NCBI RefSeq assembly: GCF_003072465.1
Contig: NZ_CP025628.1
Span: 455,501 to 519,500 of the forward strand
Direction of reading: 5' to 3'
Origin: Candidatus Kinetoplastibacterium sorsogonicusi
GTDB lineage: Bacteria > Pseudomonadota > Gammaproteobacteria > Burkholderiales > Burkholderiaceae_B
Length of the DNA: 64,000 bases
In this document: in pieces, positions 26,719 to 37,583 of the stretch
How positions within the stretch are numbered: position 1 is the first letter of the stretch
How the letters are laid out: every line of letters begins with the position of its first letter
Notes under the pieces: model-generated
Told to the model about the DNA's origin: nothing
Database searches by the model: none
What the model saw: only the letters and a program-made list of their open reading frames with translations
Position numbers and translations under genes: made by a program

Positions 26719-27231
26719 ATGCCATTAAAAATTTTAAATTATTTGTTACCTTTAACTACAATTTTAGTATCTTATCAATACTATCAAGATATTTATATTA
26801 CTACTCAATTAATTTTGTTAGTTACATTATGTCAAATGTTATTTATATTAGTTAGTAAAAAATCCTTTGATATATTAAATATTATCAGCTTTGCGGTCAT
26901 ACTTATATTTGGAATTTTAACACTATATACAAAAAATCATATATATATAAAATTAAAACCAACTTTTATATATATTTTATTAAGTTTATATTTATATATT
27001 AATTATATTTATAAAAATAATATTTTTATAAATATAATTGATATTCATATAGTAAATAAACTTTATATAAGTTGGATAGGTTTTTTTATATTATTATCTA
27101 TAATTAATATATTTATAGCATTTTCTGGTTATTTTAGTGAATCTCAATGGATATTTTTTAAAACTTGTGGAATTATATTAATAACTTTAATTTTTACAAT
27201 GTTACAATATTATTTTTTAATAAAAAATTAA
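26719..27231 (+). CDS. yciB: Inner membrane septation-related protein YciB/IspZ
   Basis: A 170-residue integral membrane protein with about five hydrophobic helices. The conserved YciB features are the N-terminal LLPL...YQYYQDIYITTQ, the FGILTLY.K...YIKLKPTFIYILL block and a final IAFSGYFSESQWIFFKTCGIILITLIFTM. YciB takes part in cell-envelope synthesis and septation in enteric bacteria, but its exact function is unsettled. It is followed by a bolA-family gene after 10 bases, the usual betaproteobacterial neighbour. Confidence 0.9.
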   Translation: MPLKILNYLLPLTTILVSYQYYQDIYITTQLILLVTLCQMLFILVSKKSFDILNIISFAVILIFGILTLYTKNHIYIKLKPTFIYILLSLYLYINYIYKNNIFINIIDIHIVNKLYISWIGFFILLSIINIFIAFSGYFSESQWIFFKTCGIILITLIFTMLQYYFLIKN

Positions 27232-27241
27232 TGATTCTAAT

Positions 27242-27502
27242 ATGAAAGATATAAATAATACTATTCAGCAAATAAAAAAAAGACTTGAGCAATTATCACC
27301 ATCATATCTTGAAATAATAGATGAATCATCTAAACATAAGAATCATTTAAATAATAGTAATATTGCTGGTCATTTTTGCATTAAAATAACTTCAAAATTA
27401 TTTGATGATAAAAATATTATAGATCAACATAAAATTGTATATAATGCACTAATTGATTTATTCCCTAAATATATACATGCTCTTTCTATTAAAATTATTT
27501 AA
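27242..27502 (+). CDS. bolA: BolA-family protein
   Basis: An 86-residue protein with the BolA fold. An N-terminal helix (IQQIKKRLEQLSPSYLEIIDES) is followed by the conserved H...GHFCIKITSKLFDDKNIIDQHKIVYNAL core. BolA proteins pair with monothiol glutaredoxins in Fe-S cluster handling and can bind DNA. Its position after yciB and before convergent ligA matches relatives. A peptidyl-prolyl isomerase gene often next in this locus is not present. Confidence 0.88.
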   Translation: MKDINNTIQQIKKRLEQLSPSYLEIIDESSKHKNHLNNSNIAGHFCIKITSKLFDDKNIIDQHKIVYNALIDLFPKYIHALSIKII

Positions 27503-27511
27503 ATTATATAT

Positions 27512-29581
<2,070 letters not shown>

Positions 29582-29624
29582 TTAGTTTATTTTTGATTAA
29601 TTTTCATTGAATTTATAATATTCA

Positions 29625-30311
29625 TTATATTTTATTTAATAAAATTAAATCTAATAATGCTAATTTTTTTTCTTCTGGATATCTAAGCAAATAAGAAGGA
29701 TGAAAGGTAACTACTATTGGTATTTTATATGATTTAGAAATTTCATAATTATAAATTTTTCCCCTTATATTTGAAATTTTTTCATATTTTTTTATAATAT
29801 TATTAGCAGCAATTTTTCCTAAAATTAAAATTTTTTTAGGCTGAATTATTTTTATTTGCTCATGAAGATAATTAATACAAGATTGTATTTCATCTTCTTT
29901 AGGATTTCTATTGTTTTGTGGTCTACATTTTATTATATTAGTAATAAAAATATTTTTATCTCTACTTAGATTTATAGTCTTCAACATATTATCTAATAAT
30001 TTACCAGATTTACCTACAAAAGGTAAGCCCATAAGATCTTCATTTTCTCCTGGAGCTTCTCCTATAATAAAAACTTCTGGTTTATATATTAAACCTATAC
30101 CAAAAACAGTATTTTTACGAAATCTATTTAATTGACATTTATTACAATGATTAACAGTTTCTTGTAGTATTTTTAGTTTATTACTATTTTCTTTTAAATA
30201 TTGCTGACTACATTTTGCAGATTTATTAATATTTTTAGTTTTTAAAAAATATTCTGAAATACCTAATTCTTTTAACCATAATTTTTGTAAATCATTTAGT
30301 ATGTATTTCAT
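29625..30311 (-). CDS. Family-4-type uracil-DNA glycosylase with Fe-S cluster
   Basis: A 228-residue enzyme removing uracil from DNA. The motif GEAPGENEDLMGLPFVGKSG is the family-4 catalytic motif, and VTFHPSYLLR is the second, histidine-containing motif. The cysteines for a [4Fe-4S] cluster are recognisable: CNKCQLNR near residue 57, one in IIKCRPQNNRNP and one in SCINYLHEQ. It belongs to the tsaB-rimI-udg row typical of Bordetella relatives. The N-terminal 45 residues are variable, as usual. A thermophile-like UDG in an AT-rich symbiont would counter cytosine deamination. Confidence 0.92.
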   Translation of the reverse strand: MKYILNDLQKLWLKELGISEYFLKTKNINKSAKCSQQYLKENSNKLKILQETVNHCNKCQLNRFRKNTVFGIGLIYKPEVFIIGEAPGENEDLMGLPFVGKSGKLLDNMLKTINLSRDKNIFITNIIKCRPQNNRNPKEDEIQSCINYLHEQIKIIQPKKILILGKIAANNIIKKYEKISNIRGKIYNYEISKSYKIPIVVTFHPSYLLRYPEEKKLALLDLILLNKI

Positions 30312-30330
30312 ATTAATACCTAAATAATTT

Positions 30331-30801
30331 TTAATAAATTAGTTTTTTCATAACTAATGCATCTTCCATATAATTAATATTTTTCAATTTACATTTATAA
30401 TAATTAAATCTAGTACCTATATGAAAAAAATTGTGAAATTTATAAAATTTAATAGCATCTAAATTAGATTTACAAACTTCTATTATTAAAATGTTATTAC
30501 CTAATAATAAAGATTGAGTTTCACATAATTTTAGTATTTTAGTTGCTAACCCTTGTCTTCTAAAATTATTATTTATACCTAGATTTAATATATCAGTTAC
30601 ATCAGGTGCAAACATAGCAATTATAAATCCTATTATTATATCATTATATTTTATAACCTTAGAATAGTAAGAAGATAGTAAAGCATCTATAAAGTTTTGT
30701 TTACTCCAAGGAAATTTTTGTATTTTATTTTCTAAAATTAATACATCATTAATATCATTTTGTACCATTGAAGATATTATAAATTTCGATTTTCTTTTCA
30801 T
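30331..30801 (-). CDS. rimI: Ribosomal protein S18 alanine N-acetyltransferase family
   Basis: A 156-residue GNAT acetyltransferase. The acetyl-CoA binding motif NNFRRQGLATKIL (R-x-x-G-x-A type) is around 82-94, and VCKSNLDAIKFYKFHNF is around 108-124, both as in RimI. The MLVEN..F....W..... recognition block is represented by ILENKIQKFPWSKQNF. It lies between tsaB and the UDG gene, the normal context. In E. coli RimI acetylates S18. Confidence 0.88.
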   Translation of the reverse strand: MKRKSKFIISSMVQNDINDVLILENKIQKFPWSKQNFIDALLSSYYSKVIKYNDIIIGFIIAMFAPDVTDILNLGINNNFRRQGLATKILKLCETQSLLLGNNILIIEVCKSNLDAIKFYKFHNFFHIGTRFNYYKCKLKNINYMEDALVMKKLIY

Positions 30802-30808
30802 TATTTTT

Positions 30809-31570
30809 TTATATTTGATTTAATTTTAAATCATTACGTTCTTTTATAGTAAATGCTATTTTATTACGTATATATATAGGTAAATTAGAATTAATAGGTA
30901 ATTTATCACTCTGAAAAAATACTTTTTTAGATAATCTTGCTAAATATTTAGCTTTAGGAATATATATATTAATATACTGTGCATTTGTAAATAATGACGA
31001 CAGATCTTTATGTTTACTAAAAGCGTTACCAATAATAATTTTATTGAAATTTATGAAATCATTATTTTTATCAAAATTTTGAATAAAATCATTAATTTTT
31101 TTTATAGAAATTAATATTATTTCTTGTAATTGTTTAAAAAATATATTTTGCTTGTAATTTTTATAAGCACTATAGATAGAAAAATAAATTTCATCATTAC
31201 CAGCTTCTGAGGCGATAAAAATTATCGATTCTTTTTCAATATGAATTTCCTCTAACATAATTTCATGTGAAGAAAAAGAAAGAATTGGAATATCTAGAGC
31301 TAATGATATACCATTAGTTATCCCACAAGCTATACGGGTACCTATAAAACTTCCTGGTCCATTTCCAAAAGATAATAATGTCAATTCTTTTATATTAATA
31401 TTAGCATCATTTAATAATTTAGATGCCATTGGAATAATGTTTTCTGCATGTTTATATATTAAATTATCATTGCACATATTAAATTCTTGATAAATATGTG
31501 AATTACCTTTTATTAAGGCAACACTAGTAAACATAGATGATGATTCAAAAGCTAACAAATTAAATTTCAT
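30809..31570 (-). CDS. tsaB: tRNA t6A synthesis protein TsaB
   Basis: A 253-residue ASKHA-fold protein needed with TsaC, TsaD and TsaE for N6-threonylcarbamoyl-adenosine at tRNA position 37. LLAFESSSMFTSVALI starts the fold, and GNGPGSFIGTRIACGITNGISLALDIP is the best-conserved block, used for contact with TsaD. The C-terminal half is diverged. It is followed after 7 bases by rimI. The upstream gap to ahpC holds a palindrome and a short direct repeat. Confidence 0.92.
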   Translation of the reverse strand: MKFNLLAFESSSMFTSVALIKGNSHIYQEFNMCNDNLIYKHAENIIPMASKLLNDANINIKELTLLSFGNGPGSFIGTRIACGITNGISLALDIPILSFSSHEIMLEEIHIEKESIIFIASEAGNDEIYFSIYSAYKNYKQNIFFKQLQEIILISIKKINDFIQNFDKNNDFINFNKIIIGNAFSKHKDLSSLFTNAQYINIYIPKAKYLARLSKKVFFQSDKLPINSNLPIYIRNKIAFTIKERNDLKLNQI

Positions 31571-31720
31571 ATTAAAAATTGTTATTTTATAATTTAAGAG
31601 ATGATAATATAATAAATATTATTGTGATATTTATTATATTAATAAAAACAGTTATAAGTATAACAATTTTTATTGATTTTATATAAAAGATACATATGTA
31701 GAAACTACAGTATTAAAAGT

Positions 31721-31779
31721 TATAGTTATTATTAGGTATTTTTAATAATAACTATATATAATTTAACTATATATAATTA
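31721..31779 (+). promoter_or_regulatory. 14-bp hairpin and tandem repeat upstream of ahpC
   Basis: TATAGTTATTATTA (31721-31734) pairs exactly with 31743-31756 across an 8-base loop. It is followed by two copies of a 15-base unit, AACTATATATAATT(T/A), at 31750-31764 and 31765-31779. The structure ends 36 bases before the ahpC start. It could be an operator, a leader hairpin or a promoter element; spacing does not fit the four ATAG/CTAT half-sites of an OxyR site. Confidence 0.4.
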
Positions 31780-31815
31780 ATAGAATATTATGTAAATTTT
31801 AAAAGGAGTTTTATT

Positions 31816-32364
31816 ATGAAAACAGTTGGTGATAAACTTGAGTTTTTCAAAGTAATTGGTGTTAAACCTGGATTTCTTCAATATGAAGAAAATGGAGTCT
31901 CTGCTTTTGAAGAAATTACAGATAGTTCATTCCCAGATAAATGGAAAATTATTTATTTTTATCCTAAAGATTTTACATTTGTTTGCCCAACAGAAATAAT
32001 AGGATTTGATAAACTTGTTAATAATTTTCATGATCGTGATGCAATTTTAATGGGTGGTTCCATAGATAATGAATTTGTAAAATTAGCATGGAGAAGAGAA
32101 AACAAAGATTTAAGTAACATCTCTCACTATCAATTTAGTGATATAACAGGTAATTTAATAGATCAATTGGGAATAAGAGAAAAAAGTGCTGGAGTAGCTT
32201 TAAGAGCAACTTTCATTATAGATCCCAATAATGTTATACAACATGTCTCAGTAAATACTTTAAGTGTTGGTAGAAATCCAGAAGAAATTTTACGTATATT
32301 AGATGGATTACAAACTGAAGAATTATGTGCTTGCAATCGTCAAATAGGTGACAATACTTTATAA
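31816..32364 (+). CDS. ahpC: Peroxiredoxin AhpC, AhpD-partnered type
   Basis: A 182-residue peroxiredoxin reducing peroxides. The peroxidatic cysteine is C57 in FYPKDFTFVCPTE. Two C-terminal cysteines, C171 and C173 in ELCACN, correspond to the resolving pair of mycobacterial AhpC, which works with AhpD instead of AhpF. A strong AAAAGGAG ribosome-binding site lies 7 bases before the ATG, suggesting high expression. ahpD follows after 10 bases. It serves as protection against oxidants in a symbiont that respires. Confidence 0.95.
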   Translation: MKTVGDKLEFFKVIGVKPGFLQYEENGVSAFEEITDSSFPDKWKIIYFYPKDFTFVCPTEIIGFDKLVNNFHDRDAILMGGSIDNEFVKLAWRRENKDLSNISHYQFSDITGNLIDQLGIREKSAGVALRATFIIDPNNVIQHVSVNTLSVGRNPEEILRILDGLQTEELCACNRQIGDNTL

Positions 32365-32374
32365 GAATATAATA

Positions 32375-32893
32375 ATGAACTTATTAGAAAAGATAAAATT
32401 TCAATTTCCTAATATTGATAAAGATTTATATCTTAATTTAGATTCTATAGTTTTTAGATCATCTTTACCAAGAAATGATGTGATGGGTATATCTCTATCT
32501 GCTGCTTGTACTATAGGAAATAAAATATTAATTAAAATTTTTCAAGATGAGCTAAATGAACTAGATGCAAAAGCTGCTATCAATGCTGCATTGATTATGG
32601 GAATGACTAATACATGGTACGAATATGTACATATGGTAGATACTAATAATACAGAACAGTGGCAACCAAATTTTAGAATGAGTTCTTATACATCAAACAG
32701 TAATATTGAAAAATATAGATTTGAACAATTTGTTCTTGCAGCTTCAATAATAGGTAAGTGTAGATTTTGTACTATATCTCATTATAATAATTTAATAAAA
32801 TCTAATGATGTAGATAAAGAAAATCTTAAAAATATTGGTAGAATTGTTGCTGTAATAAGATCATTATCTATATATGTAAATACATTGCAATAA
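32375..32893 (+). CDS. ahpD: Alkylhydroperoxidase AhpD
   Basis: A 172-residue all-helical protein with the CxxC active site C129-RF-C132 followed by H136 (KCRFCTISHYNN), matching mycobacterial AhpD C130, C133 and H137. It passes reducing equivalents to AhpC. The start is the ATG at 32375 (MNLLEKIKFQF); an earlier in-frame GTG at 32348 inside ahpC is unlikely. It ends 16 bases before convergent ispF. Its electron donor (a lipoylated protein in Mycobacterium) is not shown here. Confidence 0.92.
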   Translation: MNLLEKIKFQFPNIDKDLYLNLDSIVFRSSLPRNDVMGISLSAACTIGNKILIKIFQDELNELDAKAAINAALIMGMTNTWYEYVHMVDTNNTEQWQPNFRMSSYTSNSNIEKYRFEQFVLAASIIGKCRFCTISHYNNLIKSNDVDKENLKNIGRIVAVIRSLSIYVNTLQ

Positions 32894-32909
32894 TTTTTTA
32901 TTATTAAAA

Positions 32910-33401
32910 TTAGGAATTGCTGTAAGAAATCAATGAAATTGCGCTTGCAGCGATTCCTTTACTTTTACCAATATAACCTAGATTTTCATTTGTTTTAGAT
33001 TTTATATTAATATTATTGTAAGAAAGATTCAAATCTTTTGAAATATTTTCAATCATAAAAGGTATATGAGGTTTCATCATAGGTGCTTGAGCATGTATTG
33101 TTGCATCTATATTAATAATTTTTAATCCTTTATTTTTTAATTGATCACATATATTTTTAAGTATTTTTCTACTATTTATATTTTTATATTCTAAATCAGA
33201 ATCAGGAAATAATTGTCCTATATCTCCCATAGAAGCTGCACCTAATAAAGAATCACTAATTGCATGTAACAATACATCTGCATCAGAATGTCCTAATAAA
33301 CCTTTATGATATGGTATATCAACTCCACCTATTATTAAATTTCTTCCTTTAACTAATTTATGTACATCAAATCCTTGACCAATTCTTATATTAAAATCCA
33401 T
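32910..33401 (-). CDS. ispF: 2-C-methyl-D-erythritol 2,4-cyclodiphosphate synthase
   Basis: A 163-residue trimeric zinc enzyme of the MEP isoprenoid pathway. The metal ligands D12 and H14 (GFDVH) and H46 (LLHAISD) are conserved, with the GHSDADVLLHA and IDATIHAQAPMM motifs. Its start lies inside ispD (11-base overlap), so the two are translated together. It supplies isoprenoid precursors for ubiquinone, the electron acceptor of complex I and ETF-QO also encoded here. Confidence 0.96.
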   Translation of the reverse strand: MDFNIRIGQGFDVHKLVKGRNLIIGGVDIPYHKGLLGHSDADVLLHAISDSLLGAASMGDIGQLFPDSDLEYKNINSRKILKNICDQLKNKGLKIINIDATIHAQAPMMKPHIPFMIENISKDLNLSYNNINIKSKTNENLGYIGKSKGIAASAISLISYSNS

Positions 33402-34080
33402 ATAATTTCTCCATTAATGCAAAATCTTCAGGCCATGTAATTTTAAAATTACTTATACTACCTTTTATTATTAAAGGATTATGTCCTATGTATTCTATAG
33501 CTGACGCCTCATCAGTAATATCAGGTAAGTTATTTTGTATAGCTATAGATAGTGCTTTTTTTAATAAGCCAAATCTAAACATTTGAGGTGTTTGTATTAA
33601 CCATAGATCATCACGATTAATAGTATGATGTACTCTAATGCTACCTTTTTTAATAGTATCTATAACTGGAATAGCTAATATTCCACCTACTTTATCATAT
33701 AAACATTGATCTATAAATTTAGTTAAACAATTAATAGAAAATCCTGGACGAACAGCATCATGTATTATAATCCAGTCATTTTTATTTAAATTTATTAAAT
33801 TTATTGCATTATATACAGTATCTATTCGACGTTTACCACCACATTTGATAATATTAACTTTATTTAAGTTATCTAGTATTTGTTCTGCAAAACAATCATC
33901 CTGTTTAATAATTACATTAACATGTGATATTCTAGAATCTAATAAAAGTTTCGTAACTGTATGACGTAAAATTGGAATGCCTGCAATTTTTTTATATTGT
34001 TTAGGTATATCATTTTGTTCATTTGAAGCCCTATGGCCTATACCAGAAGCAGGAACTATTGCAACTATAGAATTATTCAT
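33391..34080 (-). CDS. ispD: 2-C-methyl-D-erythritol 4-phosphate cytidylyltransferase
   Basis: A 229-residue nucleotidyltransferase that makes CDP-methylerythritol. The glycine-rich start IVAIVPASGIGHRA contains the phosphate-contacting arginine. The WIIIHDAVRPG motif and the later TDEASAIEYIGH and IKGSISNFKITWPEDFALME motifs are all intact. Length is normal. It is divergent from mfd across 47 bases, exactly as in Bordetella-type genomes, and overlaps ispF. Confidence 0.96.
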   Translation of the reverse strand: MNNSIVAIVPASGIGHRASNEQNDIPKQYKKIAGIPILRHTVTKLLLDSRISHVNVIIKQDDCFAEQILDNLNKVNIIKCGGKRRIDTVYNAINLINLNKNDWIIIHDAVRPGFSINCLTKFIDQCLYDKVGGILAIPVIDTIKKGSIRVHHTINRDDLWLIQTPQMFRFGLLKKALSIAIQNNLPDITDEASAIEYIGHNPLIIKGSISNFKITWPEDFALMEKLYGF

Positions 34081-34127
34081 ATAATTTTTATTTAAAAAAC
34101 CTTATAATAAACATATCGATCATTAAT

Positions 34128-37100
34128 ATGCAAGATAAAATTGTTAGCAATATTATTTTAAATTTAAAAAAACATAAACATTTTTCATATTCTAAACCAT
34201 CTTTATCAGGAGATTCATGGTTAATATCACAAATTGCATCTATATATAATAAAAAAATACCAATTGTAATATTTACAAGTAATCAATTAGAAACTATACG
34301 TTTAATGGACGAAATTAAGCTATTTTTTATTGATGCAAATATAAAATATTTAGATAATTGGGAAACTTTACCTTATGAAGCATTTTCTCCTAGCAAAAAT
34401 ATAGTATCAAATCGTTTAAAAACTTTGTATTCATTAATGAATAATGAAACTGATATATTAATATTATCAATTTCTACAGCTATGCATAGATTATGTCCTC
34501 CTGAATTTTTAGCTAAATATACTTTTTATTTTAAAATTGGCAATAAATTGAATATTGAATTATTAAAAAATCAGTTAATTATAGCAAATTATATACATAC
34601 TAAAAAAGTTATAGAACAAGGAGAATTTTGTATTAGAGGAAATATTGTAGATATATTTCCTATGGGATCAATATATCCATATCGAATAGATCTATTTGAT
34701 AATATTATAGAAACTATTTATACATTTGATATAGAAACACAGAGAAGTATAAAAAAAATAGAAAAAATAAATATTTTACCTGGACATGAATTTCCTTTAG
34801 ATAATAATTCTAAAAATTATTTTAGAACTAAGCTAAGAGAAGAATTTTCTTGGAATCCATCCAAAACAATTCCATATACATCAATTAGTGATAATAATAA
34901 TTTTCCTGGAATAGAATATTATTTAACACTTTTTTTTGAAAATACTTCAACAATATTTGACTATATTAATAAAAATTCATTATGTATTGTTAATGATGAT
35001 ATTAAACATAAAATTATTCAATTTCTTGATAATGTCAATTCAAGATATGAATTTTTAAAAAATAATATTGAACTGCCAGCACTAAAACCAAGTAAAGTTT
35101 TTTTACAAACACAAGAATTTATAGATATATTATATAGTTTTAAACTATTAATTTTTGAAAATATTAATAATGAAAATATTAAAAATTTATTAGATAAATA
35201 CAAATTTTCAAAAGATATTAAAGATATTGATATTATTAAAAAAATTGATGAAATAACTAAAGAGGGTAAAAAAATTATATTTTCTTTTTCTTCTGAAAGA
35301 AAATATGAAATTTATTTAAAAATATTAAATGATTACAATATTGATTATGAAGAAGTTGATTCTATCAAAAAAGCATTAAATTCTAAAAAATATGTAATTT
35401 TATCTAAGTTAAATATTTATAATAGTTTTTATTTAAAACATTTAAATATTATATTCGTTAGTGAATATGAAATATTTAACAAATTTCATAAAAAAAATAT
35501 ACATAATAATAAAGATACTAAAAAAATAAATTACAGTAATATATATAAAGATATTTCAGAAATTCAAATTGGTCATCCAATAGTACATATAGATTATGGT
35601 GTAGGACTTTATAATGGTATGGTTCATGTAAGTATAGATAATCAAGAAACTGAGTTTCTTAAAATAGAATATGCAAATAAAAATAATTTATATGTGCCTA
35701 TTCAAAATTTGAATAAAATATCTAGATACCAAGGATTAAATGAGGATTCTTTAATAATTAATAATTTAGGTACTGATAGATGGAAAAAGTCTAAATTAAA
35801 AGCTGAAAAACAAATTAAAGATATAGCTGCTGAATTATTAAGTATATATTCAGAAAGATCTATAAAAAAAGGATTTCAATTTAAAATTCCAGATCAAGAT
35901 TATAAAATTTTTTGTGATTCTTTTGGTTTTGAAGAAACTCCTGATCAATTATCAGCAATTGATTCGATATTGCAAGATATGCAATCTGAAAAACCTATGG
36001 ATAGATTAATTTGTGGCGATGTAGGTTTTGGTAAAACAGAAATAGCATTAAGAGCTGCATTTGTTGCAGTAGCTAATAATAAACAAGTAGCTATTTTATG
36101 TCCTACAACATTATTAGCTGAACAACATATGGAAACTTTTACTGAAAGATTTGCTAATTGGCCTGTAAATATTATAGAACTATCTAGATTTAAAACTTTA
36201 AAAGAAAATCAAGAAACCATATCTAAAATTAATAAAGGGCAAGTAGATATAATTATTGGTACTCATAAACTTTTATCAAAGAAAATAAAATTTCAAAATT
36301 TAGGTTTATTAATTATAGATGAAGAACATAGATTTGGTGTAGCTCAAAAAGAAACTTTAAAAGAATTAAAAAAAGATATAGATATAATAACATTAACAGC
36401 TACTCCTATACCAAGAACTTTAAGTATGACATTAGAAGGAATAAAAGATTTTTCTATTATTTCTACTCCACCAAAAAAAAGATTATCTATAAAAACTTTT
36501 ATTAGAAAAAATTATAAAGATAATATTAAAGAGGCATTAACAAGAGAATTAAATAGAGGAGGTCAAATTTATTTCGTACATAATGATATAGATACAATAT
36601 ATGCACAACAATCTATTTTAAAATCTATTATGCCAGAAATAAAAATTGGTATTGTACATGGAAAATTACCAGAAAAAGAATTAGAATATACCATGCAAGG
36701 ATTTTATAGACAAAAATATGATGTTCTGCTATGTACTACAATAATAGAAAATGGTATAGACATTCCAAATGCTAATACAATTATTATAAATAGAGCAGAT
36801 AAATTAGGATTAGCTCAATTGCATCAATTAAGAGGTAGAGTAGGTAGATCACATCATCAAGCATATGCATATTTAATTGTACCTGATGATGATCAAATCA
36901 ATAAAAAAGCACAACAACGTTTAGATGTTATTAAAAATATGGAAAATTTGGGTTCAGGATTTTATTTAGCTATACATGATTTAGAAATTCGTGGTTCTGG
37001 TCAAATTTTAGGAGACTCGCAATCTGGTAATATTCAAGAAATAGGTTTATACCTATATAATGAAATGCTTGATCAATCAATTAAAGATTTACAAAATACA

Positions 37101-37577
37101 AAATCAATTAGCAGCGAAAATATATTACTTACATCAAATTGTGAAGTAAATCTAAATGTACCGACATTAATTAGTGAAAATTACTGTAATGATGTTTCTT
37201 CAAGATTATCTATTTACAAAAGATTATCTGATACAAATAATTTAGATGGTATATTAGAAATTAAATATGAATTAATAGATAGATTTGGTAAAATTCCAGA
37301 ATATACAAATAATTTATTATTTGCACATCAAATTAGAATTTTGGGAGATAAATTAGGTATATTAAAAATTAATTTAAATAAAAATAAAGCTATAATACAA
37401 ATATCTGAGTCAAATATAGATTCATTATCAACTAAAATTATTAAGCTTATATCTTTTAATAAAGAATATAACCTAAATTTTAAGAAAGATAATAAAATAG
37501 AAATATTATTAAATAATGAAAATTTAAAGTTACAAGTAAATTATATTTGTAACTTTTTAGAAAAATTATATATATAA
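34128..37577 (+). CDS. mfd: Transcription-repair coupling factor
   Basis: An 1149-residue ATP-dependent translocase that removes stalled RNA polymerase and recruits UvrA. The N-terminal UvrB-like module is diverged. The RNA polymerase-interacting CarD-like domain begins around residue 482 (HPIVHIDYGVGLYNG). The helicase has its Walker A at about 629 (CGDVGFGKTEIALRA), DEEH at 731-734, and LRGRVGRSHHQAYAY further on. The C-terminal TRCF domain is present. Full length is kept despite genome reduction. It converges on nuoN with a 6-base gap and no obvious terminator. Confidence 0.97.
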   Translation: MQDKIVSNIILNLKKHKHFSYSKPSLSGDSWLISQIASIYNKKIPIVIFTSNQLETIRLMDEIKLFFIDANIKYLDNWETLPYEAFSPSKNIVSNRLKTLYSLMNNETDILILSISTAMHRLCPPEFLAKYTFYFKIGNKLNIELLKNQLIIANYIHTKKVIEQGEFCIRGNIVDIFPMGSIYPYRIDLFDNIIETIYTFDIETQRSIKKIEKINILPGHEFPLDNNSKNYFRTKLREEFSWNPSKTIPYTSISDNNNFPGIEYYLTLFFENTSTIFDYINKNSLCIVNDDIKHKIIQFLDNVNSRYEFLKNNIELPALKPSKVFLQTQEFIDILYSFKLLIFENINNENIKNLLDKYKFSKDIKDIDIIKKIDEITKEGKKIIFSFSSERKYEIYLKILNDYNIDYEEVDSIKKALNSKKYVILSKLNIYNSFYLKHLNIIFVSEYEIFNKFHKKNIHNNKDTKKINYSNIYKDISEIQIGHPIVHIDYGVGLYNGMVHVSIDNQETEFLKIEYANKNNLYVPIQNLNKISRYQGLNEDSLIINNLGTDRWKKSKLKAEKQIKDIAAELLSIYSERSIKKGFQFKIPDQDYKIFCDSFGFEETPDQLSAIDSILQDMQSEKPMDRLICGDVGFGKTEIALRAAFVAVANNKQVAILCPTTLLAEQHMETFTERFANWPVNIIELSRFKTLKENQETISKINKGQVDIIIGTHKLLSKKIKFQNLGLLIIDEEHRFGVAQKETLKELKKDIDIITLTATPIPRTLSMTLEGIKDFSIISTPPKKRLSIKTFIRKNYKDNIKEALTRELNRGGQIYFVHNDIDTIYAQQSILKSIMPEIKIGIVHGKLPEKELEYTMQGFYRQKYDVLLCTTIIENGIDIPNANTIIINRADKLGLAQLHQLRGRVGRSHHQAYAYLIVPDDDQINKKAQQRLDVIKNMENLGSGFYLAIHDLEIRGSGQILGDSQSGNIQEIGLYLYNEMLDQSIKDLQNTKSISSENILLTSNCEVNLNVPTLISENYCNDVSSRLSIYKRLSDTNNLDGILEIKYELIDRFGKIPEYTNNLLFAHQIRILGDKLGILKINLNKNKAIIQISESNIDSLSTKIIKLISFNKEYNLNFKKDNKIEILLNNENLKLQVNYICNFLEKLYI

Positions 37578-37583
37578 AATATA

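Noticed and set aside
31721-31779. OxyR binding site before ahpC
   Set aside because: The ATAG and CTAT elements are present, but their spacings (30 and 45 bases) do not match the regular 11-base steps of an OxyR site.
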